A stretch of 64,000 nucleotides of DNA from Lysinibacillus mangiferihumi (GCF_003049665.1 NZ_PYWM01000009.1:102142-166141), one strand, 5' to 3'; shown: positions 1-9,563, counted from the stretch's first letter. A program made the numbers and translations. The notes: generated by a model not told the origin, from the letters alone.

Positions 1-523
1 GAACTTTATTTAGAGGCCAGGGCAGGCTGCTGTCATGAATGACTGCACCTATTTTAAGCTTACTGCCTTGTACGACCAAACAAAAATCCACGACAACTGT
101 AAGAGGCGCTATCTTCACTAAAGCCAGCATTGAACGCCTTCTAATTACTTAACACTACAGCATACCAAAAACATCATCGGTAGACGTTTTCTGTTGAGTG
201 ATGATTTTTAATAGCTTCACAAGAGAAATTAAAGATAGACTTCTATTCTACCAAAGGAATGTGTGATTGACAAAATTGCCATTTTACCTATATTTTAAGA
301 AAGTGCTTAGGTATTAATACGATACTAGTTCCGAATAACCTAACATAAGCTATCATAAGCCTGTGACTTTTGAAATCATGAAGTGCTTTTTCCTTTTGTA
401 TTGAATTCAAGGCTCATGATGAAATCTCCTTCATATCATTGTAGATTAAAGAGAAAAAGTGTAAAATACTTGTTACAAACTATTAGTACCAAGTGTTATT
501 ATTTGGATGAAAGGAGTCCACCT
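1..523. other. Intergenic lead-in, no firm gene
   Basis: No convincing complete gene is seen before plsY. The minus strand from about position 132 to the left edge is open for some 43 codons from an ATG, with a weak AGAAGG upstream, so a gene could start here and run off the window. I do not recognise its sequence. The stretch 200-500 is AT-rich and probably holds the plsY promoter, but I could not fix one. Confidence 0.3.
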
Positions 524-1126
524 ATGTTAAACGGACTTATTATTTTATGTGCCTATCTCATCGGCTCTATACCTTCCGGGTTATGGATTGGCAAAATATT
601 TTACAAAACAGATATTCGCGAGCATGGTAGCGGCAATTTAGGGGCTACCAATACTTTCCGTATATTAGGGAAAAAAGCAGGTTTAGTGGTGACGGTGATG
701 GATGTTTTAAAAGGAACAGCAGCCGTGTTACTAGTGACGCTACCAGTATTTGCTGATGTCACGATTCACTCACTTATTCTAGGGCTTGTTGCGGTCATTG
801 GACATATGTTCCCTATCTTCGCAAGTTTCCGTGGCGGTAAAGCTGTTGCCACTTCAGCTGGCGTCCTCCTAGGCTATTCTTGGCCTTTATTCATTTTACT
901 ATTCATCACTTTTATCGTAACATTAAAGCTCACGAAAATTGTCAGCCTCACATCAATGATTGCGGCACTCGTAGCATTAATTTATTCGATAATCTATTTT
1001 TTTGTGACAGGCGATTTTGCATTAGGGATTTTAGTAGCCTTTTTATTTACCTTTATCATTTATCGACACCGAGCAAATATTTCGCGCATTAAAAATGGCA
1101 CGGAGCCAAAAGTTAAATGGCTTTAA
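524..1126 (+). CDS. plsY: Acyl-phosphate:glycerol-3-phosphate acyltransferase PlsY
   Basis: PlsY is an integral membrane enzyme that moves an acyl group from acyl-phosphate to glycerol-3-phosphate, the first step of phospholipid synthesis in most Gram-positives. All three family signatures are visible: GSIPSG near the N-terminus, [12 protein letters not shown] around residues 38-49, and the FRGGKAVAT loop after about residue 105, separated by hydrophobic membrane spans. The reading frame is open further upstream, but the ATG at 524 follows AAGGAGTCCACCT and gives 200 residues, the normal family length. The HesB-like gene follows in the same direction after 19 bp, the same pairing as yneS-yneR of Bacillus subtilis, so the two are probably co-transcribed. 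Confidence 0.95.
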   Translation: MLNGLIILCAYLIGSIPSGLWIGKIFYKTDIREHGSGNLGATNTFRILGKKAGLVVTVMDVLKGTAAVLLVTLPVFADVTIHSLILGLVAVIGHMFPIFASFRGGKAVATSAGVLLGYSWPLFILLFITFIVTLKLTKIVSLTSMIAALVALIYSIIYFFVTGDFALGILVAFLFTFIIYRHRANISRIKNGTEPKVKWL

Positions 1127-1145
1127 ACATGAAAGGAGTTCTCGC

Positions 1146-1436
1146 ATGAATATCGCACTGACAGCGCAAGCTTTACAATGGTTTAAAAATGAAATGGAAG
1201 TCGAAAAAGGTGATTCAATTCGCTTTTATGCTAGATATGGCGGCTCAAGTCCCTTTCATGAAGGTTTTTCCCTAGGGATGACACGTGAAGAACCGATTGA
1301 GATAGGCGTTCAAACTGTAGTAGACGATGTCACATACTATATTGACGAAAAAGATTTATGGTTTTTTAACGATTATAACTTACACGTTGATGTAGACGAA
1401 CAACTTCACGAATTAAAGTATGACTATAAAAAATAA
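1146..1436 (+). CDS. yneR: HesB/YneR-like small protein
   Basis: This 96-residue protein resembles the HesB/IscA fold family of Bacillus YneR, with the typical openings MNIALTAQALQWFK and FYARYGGSSPFHEGFSLG. The conserved cysteines of true A-type iron-sulfur carriers are absent, so iron-sulfur carrier function should not be assumed. The start at 1146 follows AAGGAGTTCTCGC; an upstream in-frame extension overlaps plsY and is unlikely. It lies 19 bp after plsY and is closed by a strong terminator, so it is the last gene of a two-gene unit. The function of the YneR family is not established. Confidence 0.85.
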   Translation: MNIALTAQALQWFKNEMEVEKGDSIRFYARYGGSSPFHEGFSLGMTREEPIEIGVQTVVDDVTYYIDEKDLWFFNDYNLHVDVDEQLHELKYDYKK

Positions 1437-1437
1437 C

Positions 1438-1480
1438 ACAGTATTTCCTTTCGCTATTGAAAGGAAATACTGTTTTTTTT
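1438..1480 (+). terminator. Rho-independent terminator after the HesB-like gene
   Basis: A perfect 14-bp inverted repeat (ACAGTATTTCCTTT and its complement) with an 8-nt loop is followed by a run of eight T. Confidence 0.93.
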
Positions 1481-1582
1481 ATTTCAAAACTAAACCATCT
1501 TAAGTTTACTCGTTTTGGTTTAGCTCTCCACAAAATTGACCATCCTCATACTAGTCAATCTATACTCTGAGGAGGAATATAA

Positions 1583-3124
1583 ATGCCCGTTTCCGAAAAC
1601 AACAATACCTCCCAACAGCCATTAACGAATTTACTGCACACTTCGCTTTCAGAAAATATTTTTACAATCAAAGAAGCACTTGGTCATAGTAATGATGTGA
1701 TTATTCGTGAAATTATTATCGACAAACTTGATTGTTTATCCATCGCCATTATCAACATTGATGGTATTTCTGACAAAACTGTTATTACGGATTTTATACT
1801 TGAAAATCTACTGCTTGAAATTGACAACGAACCGGAAAATAAAATTGACAATATAAACGACTATATGAAAAAACAATGTTTAGCGGTAGGTGATGTAAAG
1901 GATCTTTTTGATTTTACCGCATTATTTACGTCCATTTTAAATGGTGAGACCGTCATTGTATTAGAAGGGCAATCCGTGGCAATTGCGACAGATACTAAAA
2001 GCGCAAAAGATCGAGCCGTCACCGAGCCACAAACAGAATCTGTGATTAGAGGGCCACGAGAGTCTTTTACTGAAACATTGCGGACGAACACAGCACTCAT
2101 TCGTCGCAAAATAAAAAGCCCTAATCTTTGGATAAAATCTCGGGTCATAGGAGAGGTAACCCAAACAGATGTAGCTGTTATGTATATCAATGGCATAGCC
2201 AATGACAAAATTGTACAAGAGGTGCTTGACCGCCTAGATCAAATTAAAATTGATGGCATATTAGAAACCGGATATATAGAAGATTTTATTCAGGACTCGA
2301 AATTTTCTATATTCCCAATGATTTACAACACAGAACGTCCAGATGTTATTGCCGCTGAATTATTAGAAGGTCGAATTGCGATATTAGTGGATGGAACACC
2401 TCTTGTGTTAACCGTCCCTGTCGTATTTACATCCTTTTTACAGGCTGCAGAAGATTATTACCAAAATTGGATTATTAGTTCACTTATCCGACTTTTACGT
2501 TTTTTTGGTATTTCGCTTGCATTAATTATGCCTTCTTTATATGTAGCTATTACGACCTTTCATCAAGAAATGCTACCGACGCCGATGCTTATTAGTATCG
2601 CTTCACAGCGAGAAGGCGTGCCCTTCCCTGCCGTTGTAGAAGCGCTAATTATGGAAATTGCCTTTGAAATATTACGCGAGGCAGGTCTACGGATGCCAAG
2701 AACGATTGGTCCAGCGGTATCCATTGTCGGTACGTTAGTAATAGGTCAAGCTGCCGTGGAAGCTGGCGTAGTATCCGCAGTGATGGTCATTATCGTGGCA
2801 TTAACAGCCATTTGTAGCTTCCTATTTCCTTCTTACGGCTTATCAAATACGATTCGTGTCCTACGCTTCCCTCTTATGATATTAGCTGCGATTTTTGGTT
2901 TATTTGGGGTGATGTTCGGCATTATGATGATTATTCTTCATTTATGTAGTTTAAGATCTTTTGGTGTTCCCTATATGAGTCCATTCGGGCCATTAATTGT
3001 GAAAGATCAAAAAGATGCGATGGTCTTATTCCCACGTAGAAAGTTATTTACAAGACCACGACTCGTTAGTCAACAAAATAATGTCCGAGAACAACAATAT
3101 TACGAAAAAAGAACTAAACATTAA
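1583..3124 (+). CDS. Spore germinant receptor subunit A (GerAA/GerKA family)
   Basis: This is the A subunit of a GerA-type nutrient receptor in the inner spore membrane. The 513 residues show the family layout: a soluble N-terminal domain of about 290 residues carrying the conserved GPRESF segment near residue 152, then about five hydrophobic spans (from about residue 295) including the conserved PxxYVAITTFHQEMLPT region and RxPRxIGPAVSIVGxLVIGQAAVEAG. The start follows TGAGGAGGAATATAA. A CATACTA element at 1547-1553 fits a sigma-G minus-10, though I see no good minus-35. It opens an operon in the order A, C, small D-like, B. Which germinant it senses cannot be told from sequence. Confidence 0.94.
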   Translation: MPVSENNNTSQQPLTNLLHTSLSENIFTIKEALGHSNDVIIREIIIDKLDCLSIAIINIDGISDKTVITDFILENLLLEIDNEPENKIDNINDYMKKQCLAVGDVKDLFDFTALFTSILNGETVIVLEGQSVAIATDTKSAKDRAVTEPQTESVIRGPRESFTETLRTNTALIRRKIKSPNLWIKSRVIGEVTQTDVAVMYINGIANDKIVQEVLDRLDQIKIDGILETGYIEDFIQDSKFSIFPMIYNTERPDVIAAELLEGRIAILVDGTPLVLTVPVVFTSFLQAAEDYYQNWIISSLIRLLRFFGISLALIMPSLYVAITTFHQEMLPTPMLISIASQREGVPFPAVVEALIMEIAFEILREAGLRMPRTIGPAVSIVGTLVIGQAAVEAGVVSAVMVIIVALTAICSFLFPSYGLSNTIRVLRFPLMILAAIFGLFGVMFGIMMIILHLCSLRSFGVPYMSPFGPLIVKDQKDAMVLFPRRKLFTRPRLVSQQNNVREQQYYEKRTKH

Positions 3125-3145
3125 AGTGCAAATGAGGAATCCATC

Positions 3146-4342
3146 ATGTCAAACAGAAAGATGATTTTGTTATTCTTAATCCTCACTTTAATATTGAGTG
3201 GTTGCTGGAGTAAGCGGGAGTTAAACGAATTAGCGATCGTCGTTGCACTTGGCATTGATAAGGTAGACGAGGAGTATGAAGTTTCCATTCAAGTTGTTGC
3301 TCCGAGTGAAATTTCCTCAAGGCAACCGTCTAGTGGACGTGCCCCCGTTGTTACTTACCATGCAAAGGGAAAAAGTGTGTTTGAAGCCATTAGAAGAATG
3401 ACAACAATAACACCACGGAAACCTTATTTTTCTCATCTACAAATTGTCGTAATTGGTGAAGAATTAGCAGAAGAAGGCTTAAACGAACCGCTAGATTTTA
3501 TTGCAAGAGATCATGAATTTAGAAACGACTTTGATCTTGTAGTATCTCATAAAGCGCCTGCAAAAGACGTGCTGAACGTATTAACACCCATTGAAAAAAT
3601 GCCAGCCAATAAATTATTAAATTCGATTAAGGTGTCGGAAAAATCATGGGGTTCAACATTATCTGTTAACACAGATGAATTGCTTAATACCCTTAGTAGC
3701 AAAGAAAAAAGTGCGGTATTATCAGCAGTTGAAATACACGGAGATTTGCAATTAGGGATTGACCAAACCAATGTAGAAAGGATTAAAACACCTGTTATTT
3801 TAAAATATGCGGGTATCGCTATCTTTAAAGAGGATAAATTAGTGGGGTTATTATCAGAAGATGACAGTATTTATTTTAATTACTTGAATAACAAAGTTAA
3901 AAGTACCGTAGAAGTTCTCGCGTGCCCTAAAGGTGGAGAGTTATCAACAGAAATTACAAGTTCGTCCTCCAAAATTAAAGGGACGTTCAAAAATGGTACG
4001 CCACAAATCACGATAAAAATTGATGTTACACAAAATATTGGTGAAGTGAATTGTGCCATTAATTTAACCCAAAACAACACGATTCAACAGATTGACCAAA
4101 AGACAGCAGAAAAAATAAAAGAACATACAGAAAAAACTTTAGCTATTATTCAGAAAAATTATAAGCTCGATTTATTAGGTTTTAGCGAGGCACTCCATCG
4201 CAGCGATCCGAAAAAGTGGGAAAAGATTCATAAAGAATGGTCAACAATTTATCCAACTGTACCTGTTACGATCGATGTACAGGTCACAACCCAAGGATTA
4301 GGAACAATTCAAAACTCATTATTGTACAATTCAAAGGAGTAA
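3146..4342 (+). CDS. Spore germinant receptor lipoprotein subunit C (Ger(x)C family)
   Basis: This 398-residue protein starts with a lipoprotein signal peptide whose lipobox LILSGC puts the lipid-modified Cys at about residue 20. It is followed by the typical Ger(x)C opening WSKRELNELAIVVALGIDK. The C subunit is the peripheral lipoprotein of the germinant receptor, anchored on the outer face of the inner spore membrane and modified by Lgt. The gene starts 21 bp after the A subunit gene and ends 6 bp before the small D-like gene, so it is clearly part of one operon. Length is within the family norm. Confidence 0.94.
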   Translation: MSNRKMILLFLILTLILSGCWSKRELNELAIVVALGIDKVDEEYEVSIQVVAPSEISSRQPSSGRAPVVTYHAKGKSVFEAIRRMTTITPRKPYFSHLQIVVIGEELAEEGLNEPLDFIARDHEFRNDFDLVVSHKAPAKDVLNVLTPIEKMPANKLLNSIKVSEKSWGSTLSVNTDELLNTLSSKEKSAVLSAVEIHGDLQLGIDQTNVERIKTPVILKYAGIAIFKEDKLVGLLSEDDSIYFNYLNNKVKSTVEVLACPKGGELSTEITSSSSKIKGTFKNGTPQITIKIDVTQNIGEVNCAINLTQNNTIQQIDQKTAEKIKEHTEKTLAIIQKNYKLDLLGFSEALHRSDPKKWEKIHKEWSTIYPTVPVTIDVQVTTQGLGTIQNSLLYNSKE

Positions 4343-4348
4343 CTCACG

Positions 4349-4579
4349 ATGTTTATTAGCATGATCGTCATACTTGTTTCGTTGATTATTGCCTATATTA
4401 CGATTCCTCCATTATTGAAAAAAGGCGAAAAAAAAACAATATTCGCCTTTTCCATTTTATTGTTTATAGGCGCCATTTTAAATATCGCCATTGGTTTAAA
4501 AATAAATATCCCTAGCCCATTAGATTTTATTACATTTATTTTTACACCTATTAGGAAAATGTTATTATCATTTTTTTAA
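4349..4579 (+). CDS. Small two-span membrane protein, GerKD-like D subunit
   Basis: The 76-residue product has two hydrophobic spans (about residues 2-20 and 28-50) separated by a basic KKGEKK turn, and a short hydrophobic tail. Genes for proteins of this size and topology are known beside some germinant receptor operons (the D subunits, such as GerKD) and modulate receptor activity. The call rests on size, topology and its place between the C and B genes, with 6 bp to the gene before and 28 bp to the gene after. I cannot confirm sequence homology by eye. Confidence 0.75.
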   Translation: MFISMIVILVSLIIAYITIPPLLKKGEKKTIFAFSILLFIGAILNIAIGLKINIPSPLDFITFIFTPIRKMLLSFF

Positions 4580-4607
4580 TAAGAATGACTAGAAAGGGTA
4601 GTGACTA

Positions 4608-5765
4608 ATGGAAAAACAATTACTTAGTGCCAGACAATTTACAATCATTACCCTTCTCCATTCTATTGGGACGGCCATATTAATTGTGCCAGCGAGTATT
4701 ACGAAGCAGCTTCATCAAGATGCATGGATTGGCGCAACTATTGGCGTCTTATTAAGCTTTTTAATTGTAAAACTGTATACAAGTCTTGGAAATCAAACAC
4801 CGCACCTTACGTTTGTCGAAGCAAATGGAAAAATTTTAGGTAAATATCTTGGAACTTTAACCTCTCTAGGGTTTATCACACTCGCATTTTTTTCGGCAAG
4901 TGAATTATTATATTTTATCGGCATCTTTATGCAAACAGAAGTAATGCCCGAGACACCTACTTTGTCCTTTGCTGTATTATTTACCATTATTCTTGTTTTT
5001 GCATCGTTTCTAGGCATTGAAGTGTTTGCACGGTCAGCAGAAATCCTATTTCCTATATTTTCATTTATATTTATTGTATTTCTTATTTGTATTTCGCCTC
5101 AAATTAATATTGAAAATATTCAACCCATTTTTGAAACAAAGACAACATCATTAATAACCGGTATTCTTAAATTTATGAGTATTTTTTCATTCCCGCTCGT
5201 TATGTTACTTATGATTTTCCCTTCTGCTGTCAATATACCGAAAGCAGCGCAAAAAGGATTTTATTTCGGCACACTTTGCGGAGGAATTGTATTAATTATC
5301 ATTATAGCCCTCTCAACACTCGTGATTGGTCCAACGAATACTTCCATTGAGACATTTCCTAGCTATGCACTGGCTCAACGGATTTCTATAGGCAATTTTT
5401 TTCAACGTGTTGAAATTGTTATGGCTGTCATGTGGATTATCTCCATCTATATTCGAACATTTCTCTATTTTTATGCATCTGTAATAGGTATAGCACAAAT
5501 ACTAAATATTAAAGATCCTCGACCATTGATTTTGCCATTAGGAATGTGTATGATTGCGCTGTCTCAAATTGTTCATCCGAATATTGTGCATTCTAATAAT
5601 TATAATCAAAAAATTTGGCCGCTGTATTCAGGCTTATTCACTGTCTTATTAGCCCTATTATTACTAGTCATTGCAAAAGTGCGAAAGATTCGAAGCAAAA
5701 CAGCCGGTGACCATTCAAATCAACAGACTGAAAAAAGTACATTGAACTCAAGTGAAACACCATAA
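4608..5765 (+). CDS. Spore germinant receptor permease subunit B (GerAB/GerKB family)
   Basis: The 385-residue product belongs to the spore germination permease branch of the APC superfamily. It shows about ten hydrophobic spans starting at residue 12 and the family-like N-terminus KQLLSARQFTIITLLHSIGTA. In characterised receptors the B subunit carries the nutrient-binding pocket within the membrane. A hydrophilic tail rich in Ser, Thr and Gln follows the last span. The gene follows AGAAAGGGTAGTGACTA and is the last of the operon, ending in a terminator shared with the convergent metA. Confidence 0.94.
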   Translation: MEKQLLSARQFTIITLLHSIGTAILIVPASITKQLHQDAWIGATIGVLLSFLIVKLYTSLGNQTPHLTFVEANGKILGKYLGTLTSLGFITLAFFSASELLYFIGIFMQTEVMPETPTLSFAVLFTIILVFASFLGIEVFARSAEILFPIFSFIFIVFLICISPQINIENIQPIFETKTTSLITGILKFMSIFSFPLVMLLMIFPSAVNIPKAAQKGFYFGTLCGGIVLIIIIALSTLVIGPTNTSIETFPSYALAQRISIGNFFQRVEIVMAVMWIISIYIRTFLYFYASVIGIAQILNIKDPRPLILPLGMCMIALSQIVHPNIVHSNNYNQKIWPLYSGLFTVLLALLLLVIAKVRKIRSKTAGDHSNQQTEKSTLNSSETP

Positions 5766-5809
5766 AAAATCCAACTTCTCAGTATATCGATTGAGAAATT
5801 GGATTTTTT
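5764..5809. terminator. Bidirectional terminator between gerB-like gene and metA
   Basis: AAAAAATCCAA and TTGGATTTTTT frame a stem that includes TTCTCA and TGAGAA, with A and T runs on both sides. It can serve both converging genes. Confidence 0.9.
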
Positions 5810-5842
5810 AGAATTTCATAAGAGCAAATGGAAGGCGACCAA

Positions 5843-6778
5843 TTAGATATGGTATTCAATTTCATCAACAAAATCCCATTCATACGGCGTTTCTTGATAA
5901 ACATAGTAGTTTAGCCAATTGGAGAATAATAAATGGGTATGTGCTCGCCATGTATTAATAGGTTCTTTAGCTGGGTCATCATTCGGGAAATAGTTAACAG
6001 GCACTGCAATGTCGATTCCTTTTGCCACATCGCGACTATATTCATCGGCTAGTGTTGTCGCATCGTATTCTAAGTGCCCAGTAATCATAATATTTTTATT
6101 ATCTTTTGATTGGACAATAAAAACGCCTGCATCTTCTGAATATGATAGTAAACGTAATTCCGGATGATTGCGTACTTCTTCGATTGAAACAGAAGTATAC
6201 CGCGAATGTGGTGCTGTAAATAAATCACTAAATCCTCTTACTAAATCGACCGTTAAATCCGTAATCACATGTGAATATACACCCGAACACTTTTCTGGTA
6301 ATTCAAATTTTCCGATGCCATAGTGATGATATAAGGCAGCCTGTGCACCCCAACAGATATGCAAGACAGATGTGACATTCTTAGCAGACCAATCCATTAT
6401 CTCTGAGATTTCTTCCCAATAATTCACTTCTTCAAATGCCATTTTTTCCACTGGTGCACCCGTAATAATCATCCCGTCAAAGCGACGATGGCGTATCTCA
6501 TTAAATGTTGAATAAAAGAGTTGTAAATGCGATTTACTAACATTTTTAGACTCGTGTGTTGCCGTATTTAAAAATGTTATATTGACTTGTAATGGCGTAT
6601 TTCCAAGCAATCGAAGTAATTGTAATTCTGTTTTCTCTTTTTCCGGCATTAAATTAAATATTAAAATATTTAACGGACGAATTTGTTGTGTTTTGGCACG
6701 ATCTTCTTCCATGACGAATATTTTTTCCTCACGTAAATGTTCTCCAGCTGGTAAGTTTTTCGGAATATTAATTGGCAT
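5843..6778 (-). CDS. metA: Homoserine O-acyltransferase MetA, predicted acetyl-CoA type
   Basis: MetA activates the hydroxyl of L-homoserine in methionine synthesis. The 311-residue protein shows the family core [17 protein letters not shown] and the catalytic Cys142 in HICWGAQ. Residue 111 is Glu, in ITGAPVE. In characterised MetA proteins Glu at this position goes with acetyl-CoA use, and Gly with succinyl-CoA use, so despite the usual name of homoserine O-succinyltransferase this should be an O-acetyltransferase. The gene follows a SAM-I riboswitch and terminator, so it should be switched off when S-adenosylmethionine is plentiful. The ATG follows GAAAAGGGGACTACAAT. Confidence 0.95.
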   Translation of the reverse strand: MPINIPKNLPAGEHLREEKIFVMEEDRAKTQQIRPLNILIFNLMPEKEKTELQLLRLLGNTPLQVNITFLNTATHESKNVSKSHLQLFYSTFNEIRHRRFDGMIITGAPVEKMAFEEVNYWEEISEIMDWSAKNVTSVLHICWGAQAALYHHYGIGKFELPEKCSGVYSHVITDLTVDLVRGFSDLFTAPHSRYTSVSIEEVRNHPELRLLSYSEDAGVFIVQSKDNKNIMITGHLEYDATTLADEYSRDVAKGIDIAVPVNYFPNDDPAKEPINTWRAHTHLLFSNWLNYYVYQETPYEWDFVDEIEYHI

Positions 6779-6823
6779 ATTGTAGTCCCCTTTTCTTTCA
6801 TTTTTTTCTCTCTATGTAAAATT

Positions 6824-6866
6824 AAAAAATCCCCCTCATTCCATAAGAGCAAGAATGAGAAGGATA
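6824..6866 (-). terminator. Terminator of the SAM riboswitch expression platform
   Basis: On the minus strand ATCCTTCTCATTC and GAATGAGGGGGAT form a stem around a 12-nt loop, followed by TTTTTT, about 45 nt before the metA start. It is the intrinsic terminator formed when SAM is bound to the aptamer just upstream. Confidence 0.92.
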
Positions 6867-6880
6867 ATTATCACGTTCAC

Positions 6881-6988
6881 TCTTATCTCTCAAAGGAAAA
6901 ATCCTTTGGTGGAATTAGCACCTTTCTAACAATGTTAGAGGTTGCTGAAGCGTCATAGGGCCAAATCCCTCAGCTTCTCTTGATAAGA
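6881..6988 (-). promoter_or_regulatory. SAM-I (S-box) riboswitch upstream of metA
   Basis: Read on the minus strand this has the S-box landmarks in order: CTTATCAAGAGAAGCTGAGG, then GGCCCTATGA, then CAGCAACC, then AAGGTGCTAATTCC, closing with GAGATAAG that pairs with the 5' CTTATC to form P1. A terminator follows before metA. SAM binding should favour the terminator and repress metA. Confidence 0.96.
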
Positions 6989-7223
6989 TTATTCAATTAA
7001 AAAGAATTGTATCATGAACAATTAAGAATTTCAATAATACATAGAATATTTCGTATTTAAACGAATGGAAGCTTATGAATTGTTAAACACTACTATCAAG
7101 TTATATTTTTGACAGCCAGTCCCAATTCTAATAGGCATACACGAAAATTAATGGAACCAATAAATCGTAATGGCAATCATAGAGGTATTATGTTAACATA
7201 TACCTTTAGTAACAGAGAGGAAC

Positions 7224-7604
7224 GTGAATATTTTGATTAAAATTGAACTCCCAAAACCAGACTTAGTAATTCGTCAACGTGAGCAAGTATTAAAACCAGG
7301 GGATGTAGAAATTACGCCTTTCCACGGTTTTATTGATTTCCATAAAATCACTCGCGAAAAAGGTGGCATTTTCTTATTTTATAATGAAAAAAATGAGCTA
7401 TTATTTGTAGGGAAAGCACGTAAAATTCGCCAACGTATTAAAAAGCATTTTGAAGATAATGTATCACCAATGAAAAAATACCGTGATGAAATTTTCAAAA
7501 TCGAAGTGTATGAAATTGATGATCCAATGGAACGTGAAATTTACGAAACATATGCGATTAACACATTCCGTGCAAAATATAATCTAGATAAAGTATTTTA
7601 TTAA
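7224..7604 (+). CDS. GIY-YIG domain nuclease-like protein
   Basis: A 126-residue protein with a GIY-YIG-type fold. After an N-terminal stretch of about 40 residues comes GGIFLFYNEKNELLFVGKA, in which LFY and FVG stand for the GIY and YIG strands, then KIRQRIKKHF. The family includes the UvrC N-terminal nuclease and small stand-alone proteins such as Bacillus YurQ. A late Glu is present in EREIYETYAINTFRAKYN. The start is uncertain: GTG at 7224 lies very close to AGAGAGG, and a TTG at 7233 has better spacing. It stands alone and has its own terminator. Substrate unknown. Confidence 0.8.
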   Translation: MNILIKIELPKPDLVIRQREQVLKPGDVEITPFHGFIDFHKITREKGGIFLFYNEKNELLFVGKARKIRQRIKKHFEDNVSPMKKYRDEIFKIEVYEIDDPMEREIYETYAINTFRAKYNLDKVFY

Positions 7605-7609
7605 GATTC

Positions 7610-7643
7610 AAGCCGTTAGCATACATGATGCTAACGGTTTTTC
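7610..7643 (+). terminator. Terminator after the GIY-YIG gene
   Basis: GCCGTTAGCAT and ATGCTAACGGT form a stem followed by TTTTTCT. Confidence 0.9.
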
Positions 7644-7665
7644 TATTCTATAGTGGCAAAAAGAA

Positions 7666-7694
7666 AAACCCCAAGCGTTGTCACTCGAGGTTTT
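7666..7694 (-). terminator. Terminator after panF
   Basis: On the minus strand AACCTCGAGTG, loop ACAA and CGCTTGGGGTT pair fully if G-U pairs are allowed, and TTTTTC follows. It lies just beyond the panF stop codon. Confidence 0.75.
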
Positions 7695-7699
7695 CATCA

Positions 7700-9145
7700 T
7701 TAGATAAATAGTTTTTCATCTTTAAATTTATGAGCTGTTAGCCAACTGACAATAACAAAGATAATCAATGAAGCTACTATCGGGATGGTCACCGTATGCA
7801 TACCAAAAATCGTCGGATAAAAGCGATCAATCATAATATATAACGTCATGCCCGTAACCATGGACGCAATCGCACCGTATTTATTGGCTTTTTTCCAATA
7901 CAACCCTAGGACAACTGACCAAATAAAGACAGCCTCTAAGCCGCCAAATGCAAATAAATTGAGCCAAACAAGTAAATCTGGCGGATTTAACGCAAATACA
8001 ACGACTGCTAAACCAATCACCGTTGTTACCACGAAGCTAGCACGCTTGATTTCTCTATCATTGGCAGTGGGCTTGATATAGTTCAAATAAATATCCTTTA
8101 CCACTGTTGAACTAACTAGCATCAGCAACGCATTCACGGTAGACATCGTCGCTGCCATTGGTGCTGCTAACACAATGCCCGCTAAAAACGGCGGCAGCAC
8201 TTTTAACGTAAGCAACGGCATTACCTTATCACCAATTTCAATGCCAGGAATTACTGGACGGGCTAATACACCAATCAAGTGCATTCCGAACATAATTGTC
8301 CCAATAGCAATTGTGCCAATAATAATCGCTAAATGCATGCTTTTGGAATCTTTATAGCTCATGGCGCGGACTGCTATTTGAGGGAGCCCTACCACACCAA
8401 TGCCGATTAAAATCCAAAATGTTGAGACGTACAATGGTGTCAGTTCCCCTTCAGCACCAAATGGTGACACTAGGTTTGGATTTTCTGCAACAAGGGACGT
8501 CATAATTTGATCGATGCCACCACCGGCAACGATTGTCCCAATCAGTAAAATAACAGTACCAATCACCATAATGGAACCTTGAACCGTATCCGTTAACGCT
8601 ACAGCACGGAATCCTCCGATAATTACATAAATTAATACTGAAACAGCAAAAATAAAGAGTGCTGCTGTATAGTCAAGACCTGTTAATGATTCAATTAAGC
8701 GCGCGCCCCCGACCCATTGTGCCATCATCGCAGAAAATAAAAAGACAATAATACTAATCGCGGACAATATAACGATGACATGGCTTTTGTAGCGTTCACG
8801 TAAAAAATCAATTAATGTAATCGCTTGATAGCGGCGAGCAATAATGGCAAATTTCTTGCCTAGTATCATCAGTACAAAATAGCCTGCTGGCAGTTGAGCC
8901 ATCGCTAACAAGACCCATCCAAGCCCTTTATTATAAGCAACACCCGGTCCACCGATAAAGCTGCTTGCACTACCATACGTGGCAATCATCGTCATTGCTA
9001 GGATAAAGCCGCCCATTTCACGACCGCCAAGAAAATATTCCTGTAAAAATGAATTCGATGAACGAACATGCTTATTCGCCCATATGCCAATCCCAAAAAT
9101 AATAATTAAAAAAACAAGAAGCGGAAAAATAACTTGCCAATGCAT
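7700..9145 (-). CDS. panF: Sodium/pantothenate symporter PanF
   Basis: The 481-residue product is a sodium:solute symporter (SSS family) with about 12-13 hydrophobic spans. The N-terminal segment EYFLGGREMGGFILAMTM and the following YGSASSFIGGPGVAYNKG are typical of PanF, which imports pantothenate for coenzyme A synthesis. The assignment within the SSS family is supported by its partner: the gene directly upstream encodes a YhdT-like small membrane protein, and the stop of that gene overlaps the panF ATG by one base (TAATG), the same pairing seen in other bacteria. Confidence 0.9.
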   Translation of the reverse strand: MHWQVIFPLLVFLIIIFGIGIWANKHVRSSNSFLQEYFLGGREMGGFILAMTMIATYGSASSFIGGPGVAYNKGLGWVLLAMAQLPAGYFVLMILGKKFAIIARRYQAITLIDFLRERYKSHVIVILSAISIIVFLFSAMMAQWVGGARLIESLTGLDYTAALFIFAVSVLIYVIIGGFRAVALTDTVQGSIMVIGTVILLIGTIVAGGGIDQIMTSLVAENPNLVSPFGAEGELTPLYVSTFWILIGIGVVGLPQIAVRAMSYKDSKSMHLAIIIGTIAIGTIMFGMHLIGVLARPVIPGIEIGDKVMPLLTLKVLPPFLAGIVLAAPMAATMSTVNALLMLVSSTVVKDIYLNYIKPTANDREIKRASFVVTTVIGLAVVVFALNPPDLLVWLNLFAFGGLEAVFIWSVVLGLYWKKANKYGAIASMVTGMTLYIMIDRFYPTIFGMHTVTIPIVASLIIFVIVSWLTAHKFKDEKLFI

Positions 9146-9408
9146 TATTCATCCACCTCCCCGTCATCAAATGGTACCTCTTTAAAAAAGAGCTTTAAGA
9201 CGAGCCAGATTAATACAATCATAAAACCTGTTCCAGCGATGCAACTATAGAAAAACCAAGCGGGGAAACCCAATACATACGAATATGCTGTTGGATCCCC
9301 CGAACCTAGACCATATGCAAAGCCGTACCAAATTGCAAAGTTGACAAATACAAGCCCAATGCCAATAAGCGCCTCACGATGCGCAATTTTAAAGCGTTGA
9401 TCTTTCAA
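9145..9408 (-). CDS. YhdT-like (DUF997) small membrane protein, PanF partner
   Basis: An 87-residue protein with two hydrophobic spans (about residues 14-32 and 46-70) and an acidic tail ending DDGEVDE. The segment FVNFAIWYGFAYGLGSG and the position directly before panF fit the DUF997/YhdT family, which is regularly encoded with the sodium/pantothenate symporter. Its stop codon overlaps the panF start, implying translational coupling. Its molecular role is not known. The ATG follows AGGGGGATTCTATTTTGAA. Confidence 0.85.
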   Translation of the reverse strand: MKDQRFKIAHREALIGIGLVFVNFAIWYGFAYGLGSGDPTAYSYVLGFPAWFFYSCIAGTGFMIVLIWLVLKLFFKEVPFDDGEVDE

Positions 9409-9563
9409 AATAGAATCCCCCTAACCTACTCTATTTTACTGTGATGTAGGTCTAATGGGAAGCATTGTGAGAAAAGTAGATAAAAAAAGCGAAAGTTAGC
9501 GAACAATACCTATCAAATGGGTGTCTTAAAAAGGCTCCTCAGAATATGCTTTCTGCCTTTTCG

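Noticed and set aside
1861..2218. Minus-strand frames opposite the germinant receptor A gene
   Set aside because: They lie fully inside a well-supported gene, with no ribosome binding site and no recognisable sequence.
6582..6785. Plus-strand frame inside metA
   Set aside because: It is antisense to a firmly assigned gene and shows no coding features.
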